64,000 bases of DNA from Trissonchulus latispiculum (Eukaryota > Nematoda > Enoplea > Enoplida > Ironidae): contig JASAND010011208.1 in the NCBI GenBank assembly GCA_030248195.1, positions 1-64,000 on the forward strand, written 5' to 3'. Position 1 is the stretch's first letter. Each line of letters starts with the position of its first letter. This document shows positions 1-11,911 of this stretch, piece by piece. The position numbers were made by a program, and so were the translations under genes. Under the pieces are notes generated by a model that did not search any database, was not told the DNA's origin, and was given only the letters and a program-made list of their open reading frames with translations.

Positions 1-4
1 TATC

Positions 5-30
5 ATAGGGGTCGCGGTAGCGACCCCTAT
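5..30. repeat. Short perfect hairpin (GGGGTCGC core)
   Basis: An 11-bp perfect inverted repeat (ATAGGGGTCGC / GCGACCCCTAT) surrounds a 4-nt loop. A similar but imperfect hairpin lies at about 11240-11275. The rest of positions 1-640 shows no gene; a cluster of CTGCGCAG-type short repeats is at 70-122. Confidence 0.7.
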
Positions 31-736
31 AATATGAGTGAAAATGGTCGAATGACCGTGTAAAACAAGGCTGCGCAGAAGCTGCGCAGATTCCTGCGCA
101 GATCCTGCGCAGATTATGTGCGCAAAAATTGTACGTGTCGAGTTTAGTATATTTGCCAAGTTTCATCCCCGTACCACTTTCCGTTAAAAAGTTGCGCCAA
201 AAATCGCTTACGAAAATTGTGTTTCTTTTTTTCCGGTTTCTCGCTTTTGATGTCTCATAAGGGGGTTTTGTAGCTTGAATAACTGCAGATAGAAAAAATT
301 TTGCCTATGAAACCCATATATATTCTTGTAGTACAAATCGAAAATAAGAAAATAAGCTAGTTTTTATGCCTCCCGGACCCGGAAAAAATTTTTGGCTGGG
401 GGCCAAAGTCGGCCAAAACGCTAAAATGGCCAAAAAGTATGCTTCAAAGGCGCCTTAATAAGTCAGACTGGGCTATATATGGGGCAATACTGACTATATG
501 GTTAAACAGTACACATATCGGGGTCGTTCAAATGCTATATGATTTTCCGTCTCTGAACGTAATTTTTCGGTACTGGCCGGCCAAAGTTGGTGAATTTTGG
601 GTCGAACTTAGAACTTAATTTTTTCGCTTATTTTGCTACATGCGTGGCCCAAATTTTGCATACAAAGGTTTTTTGGGACGGAGAATCGATTCCCGCTAGC
701 AGTTTTGCTGCCCGAGTAACCCAAGTTGCTGCGCTG

Positions 737-1090
737 GTTCCACTTGACCGTCTGAGGGGTCAAGTCGGTAACCGCTTCCGGGAGGTACATAGTAGGCTTT
801 ACTTGGCCTCTCCAAACTTTGTCTATAGGGGTTTTCTGGTGCGCCCAGCTCATTCCCGGTGTCCGTTTTGCCGTCTGACCCACCCATCTTGCTGTGCTGG
901 TTCCACTTTGCCATCTGGAGGGTCCGGTCGGTACCGACTTCCGGGAACACCATATAGAACTGTACATAGCCTCTCCAAACATTGTCTATAGGGGTTTTCT
1001 GGTGCGCCCAACTCATTCCTGGCATCTCTTTTGCCGTCGGACCCACCCATCTTGCTGTGCTGGTTCCACTTTGCCATCTGGAGGGTCAGG
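737..1090. repeat. Tandem repeat, unit about 163 bp
   Basis: The phrase GGTTCCACTT recurs at about 737, 899 and 1062. It is followed each time by related text containing 'tctataggggttttctggtg'. That makes two full units and a partial one. Open frames over it on both strands are by-products of the repetition; no protein family is recognised. Confidence 0.75.
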
Positions 1091-1109
1091 TAGGTGGGAG
1101 GCCATGTGG

Positions 1110-1640
1110 TCAAAAATGAAATTTTCCAAAGGTGGTCAAATTTGGCACCAAAACACCTAAGCGAGCTGAGCAACTTTTGTCATAGAACTGCTCTCAAGTG
1201 GCTGTAGAGTGCTGTGGTGGGGTGGGGGGGGGGCTTAGGCGATTTTGGGTCAAAACTAAAATTTTCCAAAAGTGGTCAAATTTGGTATAAAATGAAAGAC
1301 CTGAGCGAGCTGAGCAACTTTTGTCATAGGACTGCATGCTCAAAGTGGCTGTAGAGTGCTGTGGTGGGGTGGGGTGGGAACTTAGGCGATTTTGGGTCAA
1401 AACGAAAATTTTCCAAAAGTGGTCAAATTTGGTATCAAATGAAAGCCCTCAGCGAGCTGAGCAACTTTTGTCATAGAACTGCATGCTCAAAGTGGCTGTA
1501 GAGTGCTGTGGTGGGGTGGGGTGGGGACTTGGCGATTTTGGGTCAAAAATAAAATTTTTCAAAAGTGGTCAAATTTGGTATCAAATGAAAGCCCTGAGTG
1601 AGATGAGCAACTTTTGTCATAGAACTGCGTACCCAAAGTG
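1110..1640. repeat. Tandem repeat, unit about 145 bp
   Basis: Four diverged units start near 1111, 1252, 1396 and 1543. Each contains 'gcgagctgagcaacttttgtcatag' (or a close variant) in part, then 'ggctgtagagtgctgtggt' and a G-rich run. No coding function is seen. Confidence 0.75.
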
Positions 1641-1747
1641 GCTGTAGAGTGTAAGCGGTGCGGAACGAGCTGTGGTTGGCTTGCTTGCTACTGTTGAAAG
1701 ATATCTATACACACCTTCAGGAGCATACATATATAAAATAGTAGAAA

Positions 1748-2547
1748 ACAAGAACAAAAAGTGCTCCTTCGTCGCATGTAAAATACATATGAGTCTTCGT
1801 AGGCAGGTTGTACATAAGGAAAAACTAGCCTGTAAAATACATATGAGTTCCGTAGGGAGGTTGTAAAAAATTAAGGAAAACAAGTTGCAACTGCTTAACA
1901 TATGAGCCTGTCCTACAACGAGGCTCATATTGGCGTCACAGTGCATTCCACATTAAAGCCTCATTAAAGAACCTCAGCTTCATCCACATTACGGAAAAAA
2001 TGAATAGACGTTGTGGCCCAGAAGAAATTGACTGAAGTGAACTACGACTGCTCAAGCTGAACTGTACATGCAACCTGATGTTTCCTGAAATACTATGGCA
2101 CACCTAATATTTCGCGATACGCTGTGGTACACGGTACACCTAATGCAGTCTAGAAACACTTTCACATTATACACATGCAGAATGCGTTCCCACTTGGCTC
2201 TGAGTCAGAGCGCCTCATGGCATACCGTATTGAGCATATGCACACTATAATGACTGATCAACAAGCTATGTGAAGGACAATTTGTAATGAAAAGCTTTAA
2301 GCAGTATGTATTTATATAAAAGTAAATATATATCTGCAAATTACTCGTATTATGACATACGCCAATATGAGCCTCGTTGTAGGACAGGCTCATATGTTAA
2401 GCAGTTGCAACTTGTTTTCCTTAATTTTTTACAACCTCCCTACGGAACTCATATGTATTTTACAGGCTAGTTTTTCCTTATGTACAACCTGCCTACGAAG
2501 ACTCATATGTATTTTACATGCGACGAAGGAGCACTTTTTGTTCTTGT
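1748..2547. mobile_element. Fold-back element with 189-bp arms
   Basis: Bases 1748-1936 reappear as a near-perfect reverse complement at 2359-2547, enclosing about 420 bp of unrelated DNA. The arms contain internal repeats (two 'aaaatacatatgag' motifs) and a smaller palindrome around 'gaggctcatat'. No transposase frame is inside, so this looks like a non-autonomous fold-back or MITE-type element. A (TA)n run follows at 2565-2584. Confidence 0.75.
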
Positions 2548-2589
2548 ATATGAATTTTTTCATATATATATATATATATATATATGAAA

Positions 2590-3230
2590 AATTCTGAAAA
2601 GCATATCTCATATCTCAACACTCGATATCTCATCTTAACTCTTAACTAATCTTTTATTCTTTGTAACCATTTGAATTGCGTATTTTTCCACGATTTCAAA
2701 AAATTCTTCAACTTGTGGGGGGCCCCGCCCCCCTGACCCCCCGTTTTGCACATTATCTTTCTTGCCCTTGTAACTTGTCCTCTTCATTGTCACCATTCCT
2801 TTGTACACTATTTTACTGCAAGTTTTTCATTTCGCAAGTTACTATATATATGTACATATATTCTTGTAAAAATATTTTGTTCCTGGCAAAAGAAATTTTT
2901 ACCCCCCCTCCCCCCCGGAAAAATGTTTCAGCGGGCCCCCCCCCCTTTTCAAAATCCTGGATCCGCCACTGCCCCCTACCCGACATCGACTACTCCCCTC
3001 ACCCGAGGTGAGCTCAGACCAGTCAGACCCCCCTAAAATGGGATACAAACAAGAGAAAAATGCAAAATTTTTGCAAAAATTTTGCAATTTTTCAAAATTT
3101 TTCGGAAAATGGCTAGAAATAGTTAAAAACGCTAAAAAATATATAGGTTTTAAAACACAATACGAGTGGTTTTTTTACTAGATTTATGTCGAAATAGTCG
3201 ATTTTATGTCCAAATAGGGCCATTTTTAGC
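2590..3230. other. Non-coding AT-rich DNA with C/G runs
   Basis: No gene is recognised. The stretch contains homopolymeric C runs near 2720-2745 and 2900-2945 and otherwise AT-rich text. Small open frames here encode only proline/glycine runs from homopolymers. Confidence 0.5.
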
Positions 3231-3239
3231 TGACAAAAA

Positions 3240-3866
3240 TTGGGCACTTACGTGGATGGGGGACAAAAATTTTGCCTAATGGTCCCCCCTTATGGTTCGA
3301 AAAAATTTTTTGTCTCCGATTTGGCTGAGAAGGTGCCCCCAGGGTAAATCGAGGTCGCTGATTTCAAAAATCGAATCGATCGATCGATCACCAGAATCGA
3401 TCGATCAAAAAATTTTTGTCGCCAATTTTCGCGAAACGTTGCCCCTAGGGTAATTCGGGGTGCTGATTCCGAATCTGCAGTCGAAATTTCGATACGAGCT
3501 GCCAAAATCGAGTTATTGACGAATTTTTGAAAAATCGACGAAAATCGATTTTTAAGGTTGAACGATCGATTTTCACGAAATTTCGATTGCAGATTCGGAA
3601 TCAGCACCCCCGTAATTACCCCAGGGGCAACTTTTCGCGAAAATCGGAGACAAAATTTTTTTGATCGATTTTGATTGATCGATTCTACTGATTGATTCTA
3701 TATAGATCGATCGGATCGATCTGTCGATTCGATTTTTGAAATCAGCGACCTCGATTTACCGTTGGGGCAACTTCTCAGCCAAATCGGAGACAAAAAAGTT
3801 TTTCGAACCATTAGGGGGGACCATAAGGCAAAATTTTTGTCCCCCCCCCAACTACATAAGTGCCAA
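3240..3866. mobile_element. Long palindromic fold-back element
   Basis: The whole interval is an imperfect palindrome about 625 bp long, centred near 3550. Its outer parts read 'gggcactta...ggacaaaaattttgcc' on the left and the reverse complement on the right. GATCGATC-rich segments and the 'gctgattccgaatctgcag' motif are mirrored on each side. There is no coding capacity. It directly precedes the MITE at 3885. Confidence 0.75.
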
Positions 3867-3884
3867 AAATTTGGGTACAGTTAG

Positions 3885-4264
3885 CTGGCTTTTTCCTACA
3901 GGGGGGGGGGGGTGGGGGGCCCCAGAAATTCGTTCCCCCTCCCCCCAGACTTGGGTCGCCCCCCCAGAATCGCCCCCCCAGAACTCCAAAGTGCCCGGAA
4001 AAATAGGGTTTTGAGGGTAAATTTTGAAAAAATTTTCCGGCTTCGCCGGATTTTTACCTATTTTTAAGCATTTTTTAGCTATTTTAAGCTTAAATTTAAG
4101 ATAAAAATAGTTAATTTTTTAGCTCAGCAGCAAAAAATAGCTATTTTTAGACATTTTTCTAAAAATTTTTCTCCCCCCCCCAGAAATCCGAGCCCCCCAG
4201 ACCTGGGGGGGGACCCCCCCCAGACTTCCCCCCCCCCAGAAATTTTTGCCTAGGAAAAAGCCAG
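3885..4264. mobile_element. MITE-like element copy 1 (CTGGC family)
   Basis: The terminal inverted repeats are CTGGCTTTTTCCTA and TAGGAAAAAGCCAG. The element is flanked by a perfect 5-bp duplication, GTTAG (3880-3884 and 4265-4269). The interior has G/C homopolymer runs next to each end, a TTCCGGCTTCGCCGGA hairpin and an AT-rich core with 'agctatttttag' motifs. Its length of 380 bp, lack of coding capacity and target duplication support DNA-mediated transposition. Confidence 0.85.
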
Positions 4265-5798
4265 GTTAGGGAGGGGGGCGTGGGGGGACCTCCCCCACCA
4301 AAATGACAAATTTTGGCACTACCCCCCCCCCCAGATTTTTGTCCAAAAATAGCATAAAATCGAAAATTTAGGGGGGTCCATAGGTGTAATTGGGGGGGGG
4401 AACCCCCCCCAGCCATTTTTACAATCTCCCCAAAATTTTTGGGGGGCTCCGGCCCCCCCCCCCCAACTGGGGGGGGGGAGAGTCACGCCGAAGGCGCGAA
4501 AAATTGGCCTAAAATCGGGTATTTTTAGGGTAAATTTTGCAAAATTTTTCAAAAAAAGTCCAAATTGTTGGCTTAAAGTGTTTATTATTGCGAGAAATAC
4601 ACGTTTTTAACGGTTTTATGGACTTTCTGGCTCAATATTGACCTTATTTTAGCCTTAGAAACATGTTGCCAATCAAGTTTTCGAGTTGAAAACCCCTGAC
4701 TCATGTCAAAATTACTTCACGGTTGAATGTTTTTTGGCATTAGCAATGGCTGAAAATGCGATTTTTGACATAAAAATAGAAAAATTTTTTGGGGGAGGTT
4801 TGTAGGGGGGTCTCAAAGTTCCCCCAACCCAAATCCCCGTTACACCTATGGGGGGGGGTCCCCCCACCCTCCGTCGGACCCCCCCCCAGATTTTTTGTCC
4901 AGCCACACCTATGGTTTGGGAATATACACTTTTTTTGAAAATTTCCGATTTTTGAGACAGCCCCCAAGCCAGATTTGGACTTTTTACTCCCCCCCCCCCA
5001 ACCCAAACAGGTGGTATATACACCTACATATGGCTGGGGGGGGGGTGGGTTGGGGCTGGGGGGGATGTCAAAAAAGGGTGGCCGCTCCCAAAATTTTGGG
5101 GGAGGGTGCCCCACAACCCAAATCCCCGTACACCTGGGAAAAATGCAAAAATTTTCGAAATTTGTAAAAAATTTTAAAAAATGGCTAGAAATCAAGGTGC
5201 ATTTATAGTCGTGGACGCAGAGAGACGCGCGTCGACGGCTCAGATTGTAACATGCCGTTTTAACCGTTTAAAAATAATTGTAGCGTATTCACGCTCACGA
5301 CGCATGCAGACGCTTACGTACGCTTGCGTCTGGAACTATGAATGCACCTTCAGCTGTAAATATATAGCTTTTAAAAGGTATATAGTATATATACTGACAT
5401 TTTTTAGGGTTTTGAGACGGGGGGGGGCGAGCCCAGGGGATAAATATACCTAAATTTTTTAGCGAAGAATTAGCATTTTTAGGTAAACACGTAAAAGTCG
5501 CGGTTTTTAAGCTTAAAATGAACATATGTATATACATATATAAGTTTATAAATTAGCTAAAGTTGAGAAAATTTTTGTAAAGTTGACCTGAAAAATTTAA
5601 CTTTTTGGAATGGAATGAATGGAATAGAACAAGGAGATCATCTATCCTAAACGAACACTACTACATTAAATATTGGGTTTGTACCAGAATTTCATGACCT
5701 CTTAAAATTTATAAAAATTGAGCTACCTTTGACTTTAAGGCCCCGGCCTCGTTACCGGGGCCGCAATGTGTCCCCGGCCCGGCTCCGGCCCCGGTAGT
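4265..5798. other. Repeat-rich non-coding DNA with homopolymer C/G tracts
   Basis: Many runs of 8-12 C or G are embedded in AT-rich DNA, with mirrored segments such as 'aaatccccgttacacctatg' near 4833 and 'caaatccccgtacacctgg' near 5120. A mirrored pair containing 'atgcacctt' and 'aggtgcattta' lies near 5195-5350. No protein family or RNA gene is recognised. Confidence 0.5.
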
Positions 5799-6157
5799 CT
5801 GGCTTATATATTTTTACTCGAGGTGGGGGTGGGGGGTGCCCCATTCGAGGTCCCCCTCCCCATAAAAAGCCCCCATAGATTTCGAACTCCCCCCCATAAC
5901 CAAGAAAATTGCCAAATTTTACCATTTTTACCCTAAAATTTCAAAAAATTTTCCGGCGTTGCCGGGTTTTTAACAAAAGCTTCGTTATTTTAGCTTAAAA
6001 ACACCTAAACACCTTTGGCAGTTTTTGCACAAAAAACGTTAAAATTTGCAAACTTTTTGTCAAAAATATGCCTCTCCTCCATTTTTGGTGAGCCCCCCCA
6101 TCGATGGGGGGGGGGCAACTTTGAGCCCCCATAAATTTTGGCCTAAAAATAAGCCGG
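5799..6157. mobile_element. MITE-like element copy 2 (CTGGC family, variant)
   Basis: The ends are CTGGCTTATATATTTTTA and TAAAAATAAGCCGG, flanked by a 5-bp duplication GTAGT (5794-5798 and 6158-6162). The interior has G/C runs beside each end and the family hairpin in the form CCGGCGTTGCCGG. It belongs to the same family as the copies at 3885, 10408, 11515 and 13871. Confidence 0.8.
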
Positions 6158-6162
6158 GTAGT

Positions 6163-7416
6163 GGCACCCCAAGGTTTTTTTAGGCCATGGCCTAAATTTA
6201 TGAGTCGATGGCCTAAAGAATTTTGGCCGTTGAGGCCATTTGGCCTAATTTTTTGACGAAAACCCAGTTAAATTTTATTGATTTTTAAGTAAAAACGGAA
6301 ATTTTCTAAAAATTTTTCGCGAATAGGCGCGAATTCATACGCGTTTTCTATAGTTTATAGAATATCATTTTATCATTCTATCATTTTCTGCTTCGACTGT
6401 CAAGTCTATTGGCATTTTTCCGTCCTCCCTTCTTTCCCTATTCTAGCCCATGCATGCCCGTTTAAGGCATTTTCCCCACTATATAGTTGTTGCTGTCTCC
6501 CCAAAAGTTCCCGGTGGGGTGTCATACGAAATGGGGAGGGAACCCACAACCCCCTCTGGGTGCGCCCATTGCTATACGTATTTATTGTGAGTAGATTGAA
6601 GCGGAGCGCAGCGCCTAGGCCTCAGATGCTAAATCCACTATGTGCCAACAGTCTGAAGTTTCAAGTGATAGTCCTTTGAATTTAGCTCTTGCCTTACCTG
6701 GTTTTAAGAGTACGTTACATCCGCGTATATATGGTTGGTACGTAGTTAAGTGAATGATTTAATTTTGGAGAACGTTTGGTTTTGTAGTGCACTGACTATA
6801 AAGGTATTATATATTATGTCATCGTCACGGTAGGTATATATATATATTATTATATCCGTACCTTTACTGAAATGTCGGTTTGTCCTGCTGCCTGGTCTTA
6901 CTCTCATCCACTTGTGACACGTTTTATGCACTACCAAGTCCTCTGTAAAATCTTTCAGGATGTTTTTTGTAGAGTACGGCCTATAACCAGTTACAGATGA
7001 GTTGCAATCGTCTGAAATTTTGCATCTAACTGTAAGAAGAGCCCACCATTGAGCCCCCCCCCCCCCCCATAAAAAATTTCCAAAGGATAAGCCAGGTATA
7101 TAGAGTGCTGCTGAAGTACAGCATGACCTATAACTGGCTACAGATAGGTTGCAACCGTCTGAAATGTTCTATGTAACTGTAGAAAAGTATTAGAAATTGT
7201 GCCGTACAAGTTTCCATAGGCAGTATAATTTGAATCCGGTTGCGCTGCAGTAGAGTGCTGCTGAAGTATAGCACGGCCTCTAAATGGCTACTGATAGCTT
7301 GCAACCTTCTGAAATTTTGCATGAAGGCATTAAAAATCGCGCCGTATATGTTTCCTTCATTGCCAGCATAGCCATGGGAGAAAAACCCACATTTTCGGAT
7401 TTTAGCTGGAACTTTT
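6163..7416. other. Non-coding DNA
   Basis: No gene is recognised. Two related segments, near 6970-7050 and 7105-7180 with a further echo near 7255-7320, share 'gcaaccgtctgaaa'-type text and form a small diverged repeat. Confidence 0.45.
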
Positions 7417-8079
7417 GGATCAAGTAAACAATCTCCCCCCCAGCCTCAATTGGGGGGGGGGGGGAGATAGTTTACTTGATGTTTACTTTAGCAAAACTTA
7501 ATCAATTTAGTTCAAATTTTGTGTGGACGCATTCCAACACATGTCTGATTGATTTGTAATAAAATTTTAAAATTTTAAAAGATTTAAATTTTTAAGTTTT
7601 TTAAGGGGGGACCAAGGGGATTCAAAATATTTTTTGTCGTCAATTTTGCTGAAACATTGTTTATAGGGGTTTTCGGGATCGTAGAACACGAATCTGAAGT
7701 CCGTTTTTCGATTCAGCTTTTTGTTAGCTCAGCATAAGCTTACATCTTAAGCTTACTACTTTAGCTTATACTGAGCTAACGGAAAGCTGAATCGAAAAAC
7801 GAACTTCAGATTCGTGTTCTACGACCCCGAAAACCCCTATATACAATGTTTCAGCAAAATTGACGACAAAAAATGTTTTGATTCCCCTTGGTCCCCCTTT
7901 AAAAAACTTAAAAATTTAAATTTTTTAAAATTTTAAAATTTTATTACCAAGCAATCAGACATGTGTTGGAATGCATCCACACAAAATTTGAGCTAAATTG
8001 GTTAAGCTCGAAAGATTTATAGCGTTGGGGGGGAGATAGTTGACTTGAGAATTTGGGGGGGAGATTGTTTACTTGATCC
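7417..8079. mobile_element. Fold-back element ending in GGATCAAGTAAAC
   Basis: The element opens with 'ggatcaagtaaacaatctcc' and closes with the mirrored 'gattgtttacttgatcc'. Nearly the whole 660 bp is an imperfect palindrome centred near 7745 (an AAGCTTA-rich core). Related ends occur near 56190-56220 and 63910-63965, so this is a dispersed family. No protein is encoded. Confidence 0.75.
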
Positions 8080-8751
8080 GAACTTTTTTATTATATACAA
8101 CGGCTAGTTGAGAACTTTTATACGATCGTACTTGGCGTACTTAGAACTTTCTTTTAAGGTGGTGATTCCCTTTGGTCACATAAAGTTTGCACCACCACTA
8201 TTACTCATTCATATACTTGGAGTTAAGAAGCCATTTTTATATCAAAATGTAGCTTAACATTTTCTCTTTTTAATGCATGCCACGAAACTAATGTTGCTTT
8301 TCTAAAATATTTTTAACACATTTTAGAAGAAGTATATATAATTTTCCAGATTTTTTGCAGACTCAAGTAAATTTTTTCGCGAGACATCGGTTATATCATT
8401 CGATACCTCCGTCAAATAGCTGGGGACGATTTTTATGTATTGTGAAATCGCTCTTCGTTATACAGAAATAAGCTGAAATGTGTGCGTAACCTGTATTTTG
8501 CCTACTTTTTCCAAATTTGTCAAGCGATTACTTTAGCTAGAAAGCAGCAATTGAGGCAACTAAAAAATCGTCCCTGGGTATATTTGTGCAGAACACATTT
8601 GTTCAGTAGCAGCCCTCCAGCTTGCATGGTGAATGCTCCACAAGCTTTGGAAAAAATTGGTTGTGTTTTTGCAAAGACTACAGTTTTTATGATAGCAGTT
8701 GGAAGACGATCATGCTACTGATAATTTGTCCCTGTAAGACCTTCAGATCAC
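8080..8751. other. Non-coding DNA
   Basis: No recognisable gene, RNA or strong repeat is seen in this stretch. A 79-codon open frame at 8482-8721 has no recognisable family and no clear splice context. Confidence 0.4.
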
Positions 8752-9983
8752 CTTAAGGGGGGGGTCGCGAATTTTCGACCATCTCCGATTTTTCTCATTT
8801 TCACATATTTTGTAGTCCCCATGGGTCCCCAAAACAAGACAGTTGCGTTTGTTGCAAAACTTTCCCTATCATTCACAATAGTCCCCCAAAGGTGACCTTG
8901 ACATGTGTTAAACATAGGAAAACAAAAAAGTTAGGAAAATTTTGCGGTGACCAAAAGTTTGAGCGCTGCGCAAGAGTAAATGAGCTATAACTGGACAAAA
9001 TGTTAATCTGGACTAGGTAGCGTGTTAATATCTATATGAGATGTTTTTTCGTTAGCTCTGCGATTTTCTAGAAATTTTCAAAGTTGGATGAAGTCGGTTT
9101 TTGCTAAATTCTGACTTACAAAAATGCCACCGAAGAAATGTTTCGTCATGCCCTGAACTAACCATTTGCTGCACAAATTTCGCTTATAGATATTAACACA
9201 GTACACAAATAGAGCTTCAATTTGCATACGCACAATCTCTGCTGCTGATTGGGAGTAGATCACACTTTTGGTTACCGCGTTGGCGTTTTGCCTCAAAATA
9301 CGCCATTTTCTCAAATTTTTGAATATAATGGTCCATAAGTCGGGTGAAAGCAGAGCTATCCCAACCAAATTCGGTGTGCCAATTTGCACATATGAAAGGA
9401 AGATGTGTGCGTGTGTTTTACTGCAATTGCTGGTGTTTAACTGTGGACACATGCCTCAGTGCGATGACGGAAGCCTATAGTCAAAAAATGGCAAATTTTC
9501 AAAGTTTTCAAATATAGCCAAATTTTATATCAAATTGAAGCTCTCGATGTCCTGAACATTTTATCTTCTTGCACCAACTCTCTACAAAGCAGTATGAGAA
9601 AGTTAGAGCGCGTTAAAGTTTGAAGTAAATAACAGTCGGAAGGAGCTTGAGCAAATCGTTCAAACGCCGTTTTTCGCTCATTGCTTGGCGTATCATTGGC
9701 ATTTGCACAGCAATGAATAGCCCCAGATAGAAGCTTCAATTTGATCTATTAGCCATGCCGTAGCCTTTTGTCATCCTATGTGCACACGACCTTGAAACCC
9801 TCAGCGAGCCATGGTGGCGTAAATACTAAATTGTAGGGATTTGAACTGCAATATCTCTTATCTGGATTGACCCCAGACTCTAAAAATTTGTCTTGTTTTT
9901 GGACACATATGGGGGTATATTATTGCCAAAAATGAGCGAAATCGGTGACTATAAAATTTGGTACCCGGCGACCCCCCCTTAAG
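8752..9983. mobile_element. Candidate element with CTTAAGGGGGGG inverted termini
   Basis: The left end reads CTTAAGGGGGGGGTCGC and the right end reads GGCGACCCCCCCTTAAG, a terminal inverted repeat of about 16 bp around 1.2 kb. The interior has no recognisable transposase; the small frames inside are unsupported. The fold-back element at 51246 also has a G-run terminus beside TTAA, which may reflect the same insertion preference. Confidence 0.5.
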
Positions 9984-10029
9984 TTAAAGAAATGAAAGTT
10001 GTACACCACCAGGCAACCGAAAAAATCGG

Positions 10030-10101
10030 GCACCTGGCGGGGATCGAACCCGCGTCTTCTGCTTAACGCGCAGACGCTCTAACCAACTGAGCCACAGGTG
10101 C
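10030..10101 (-). tRNA. tRNA-Asn-like gene (anticodon GTT)
   Basis: The minus strand folds as a full cloverleaf. It has a 7-bp acceptor stem GCACCTG/CAGGTGC, a D arm GCTC/GAGC, an anticodon stem TCTGC/GCAGA around loop GCGTTAA, and a T arm GCGGG TTCGATC CCCGC. All stems pair perfectly, so it could be functional. Position 33 appears to be C instead of the usual U, which makes the Asn assignment provisional. No introns are seen. Confidence 0.75.
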
Positions 10102-10407
10102 TTCAGTAGAAAGAGCGGAAGACCGAATACGAACCCAAAGTGTACAACTTTTCAACGCACTTTCACCTTAAGCCTATTTGCACTTCTCTAGGTTGTACCG
10201 TTAGACCGGTATAATGCAAAAAGTAGCGGGGGGAACCCAATAGGAGAAAAACCCGAAAAGGGGAAAATAAACCCACCCCTTACAGTTCTTAAAAATTGTC
10301 GCAGAGCAATTCTTACACTTTCTGTGTAAAGTTCAACATTTTTTAGTTTAGATAAACCAAAAAACCCGATCTAAGTAGCTTTTTTGAGATATGTGCCCTT
10401 AAAAATG

Positions 10408-10801
10408 CTGGCTTATTTTTATTGGGGGGGGGGTGGGGTGGGGGGCCGCCCCCCATTCGGCGACCTCCCCCCCATTCGAGGTCCCCCCAAGAAAAGTCGA
10501 CCTCCCCCCCATAAACCCCCCCCGTAACCCAAAAAATTGCCAATTTTTACCATTTTACCCGAAATTTTCGAAAAATTTTCCGGCTTCGCCGGATTTTTAA
10601 CGAAATTTTCATTGTTTTAGCGTGAAAAACACTTAAAATTAGTTATTCTTTAGCGATTTTTGGCATTTTTTGCACAAAAAACGTAAAAACATTAGCAAAA
10701 TTTTTCCAAAAATATGCCCCCCCATTTTTGGTGAGCCATGGGGGGGCAACTTAACTTCGAGCCCCCCCCCCCCCATAAATTTTGGCCTAAAAATATGCCA
10801 G
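10408..10801. mobile_element. MITE-like element copy 3 (CTGGC family, variant)
   Basis: The ends are CTGGCTTATTTTTA and TAAAAATATGCCAG, flanked by AAAATG at both sides (10402-10407 and 10802-10807). It contains the TTCCGGCTTCGCCGGA hairpin and G/C runs. Internally it is most like the copy at 5799. Confidence 0.8.
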
Positions 10802-11514
10802 AAAATGCAACATCAACTGGACATGTTTCATTTCGTTTAACACAGAAGCATAGGGTAATTTTTGAAAAATGCTAAATACGATGTACTTTGATAAAACTTA
10901 TTAGTCTATCGTGTAGGGAATGGTTTTTTACGATCAATTGGCTGTTAAAATCCTCAATTGGACCTGTTCTGGGTTCTCTAGTACCGAAATGGCACTTTCA
11001 GGATTTTTGGCCCCTAGCTAGCCAGGGAAGCAAACTTATCCAAATCTGACACCATACGATGATGCAGCGTCCTCGATAGTACCGTGCTATAGTGTCGAAT
11101 TGTCTTCCTGTTTGGTTGTTAAAAAATTTTCAAAAAATTGGGTGGGTTTTCCCCCCAAAGTGAGTTTTTCCCTGCCACATTTGGCAATGTGCCAGACTAA
11201 CACTGGATCGGATCGATCTAATTTTGGCTGTGTGCAAAATAGGGGTCGCTGCCGCTACCCCTATGATATATATATATATGTCGTTGTCTTTTTGCGAAAT
11301 TATATATTATTTTCGCAAAAAGACCAACAATTTCGGTCTATTACTATGCTCATTTCTGCTACCAACACCCTAGTCTTTTCGGTAAAACACCAATTTGCTC
11401 ATAAAATCCGCGCAGGACCTTGCACAGGGCCTGCACACATCCAAAAAATGGGGCATTTTGGACCTTAGACTAATATTACAGCTGGCGCGGGCTGCCACCA
11501 TATAGCCATGGGGG

Positions 11515-11911
11515 CTGGCTTTTTCCTACGCAAAAATTTCTGGGCGGGGGAAGTCTGGGGGCGGTCCCCCACACGTCTGGGGGGGGATACGGATTTCTGG
11601 GGAGAGAAACTTTTTTCGAAATGTGCTTAAAAAATAGCTATTGTTTTGCTGCTGAGCTACAATATTAACTATTTTTAACACAAATTTAAGCTTAAAATAA
11701 CTAAAAATGCTTAAAAATGTCTAAAAATCCGGCGAAGCCGGAAAAATGTTTCAAAATTTCTCGAAACCCTATTTTTCCGGGCACTTAAAAGTTCTGGGGG
11801 GGAAGGCCCGAATCCTGGGGGGCGGCGATTCTGGGGGGGGAGACCCAAGTCTGGGGGGGAACGAAATTCTGGGGGGGGCCGCCCCCCACCCCCCCTGTAG
11901 GAAAAAGCCAG
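11515..11911. mobile_element. MITE-like element copy 4 (CTGGC family)
   Basis: The ends are CTGGCTTTTTCCTA and TAGGAAAAAGCCAG. Flanking G runs prevent unambiguous definition of the target duplication. The interior is the reverse complement of the copy at 3885, including the CCGGC..GCCGG hairpin and G/C homopolymer arms. Confidence 0.8.

Noticed and set aside
2676..5023. Numerous Pro/Gly-rich frames on both strands
   Set aside because: They arise from C and G homopolymer runs inside MITEs and fold-back DNA.
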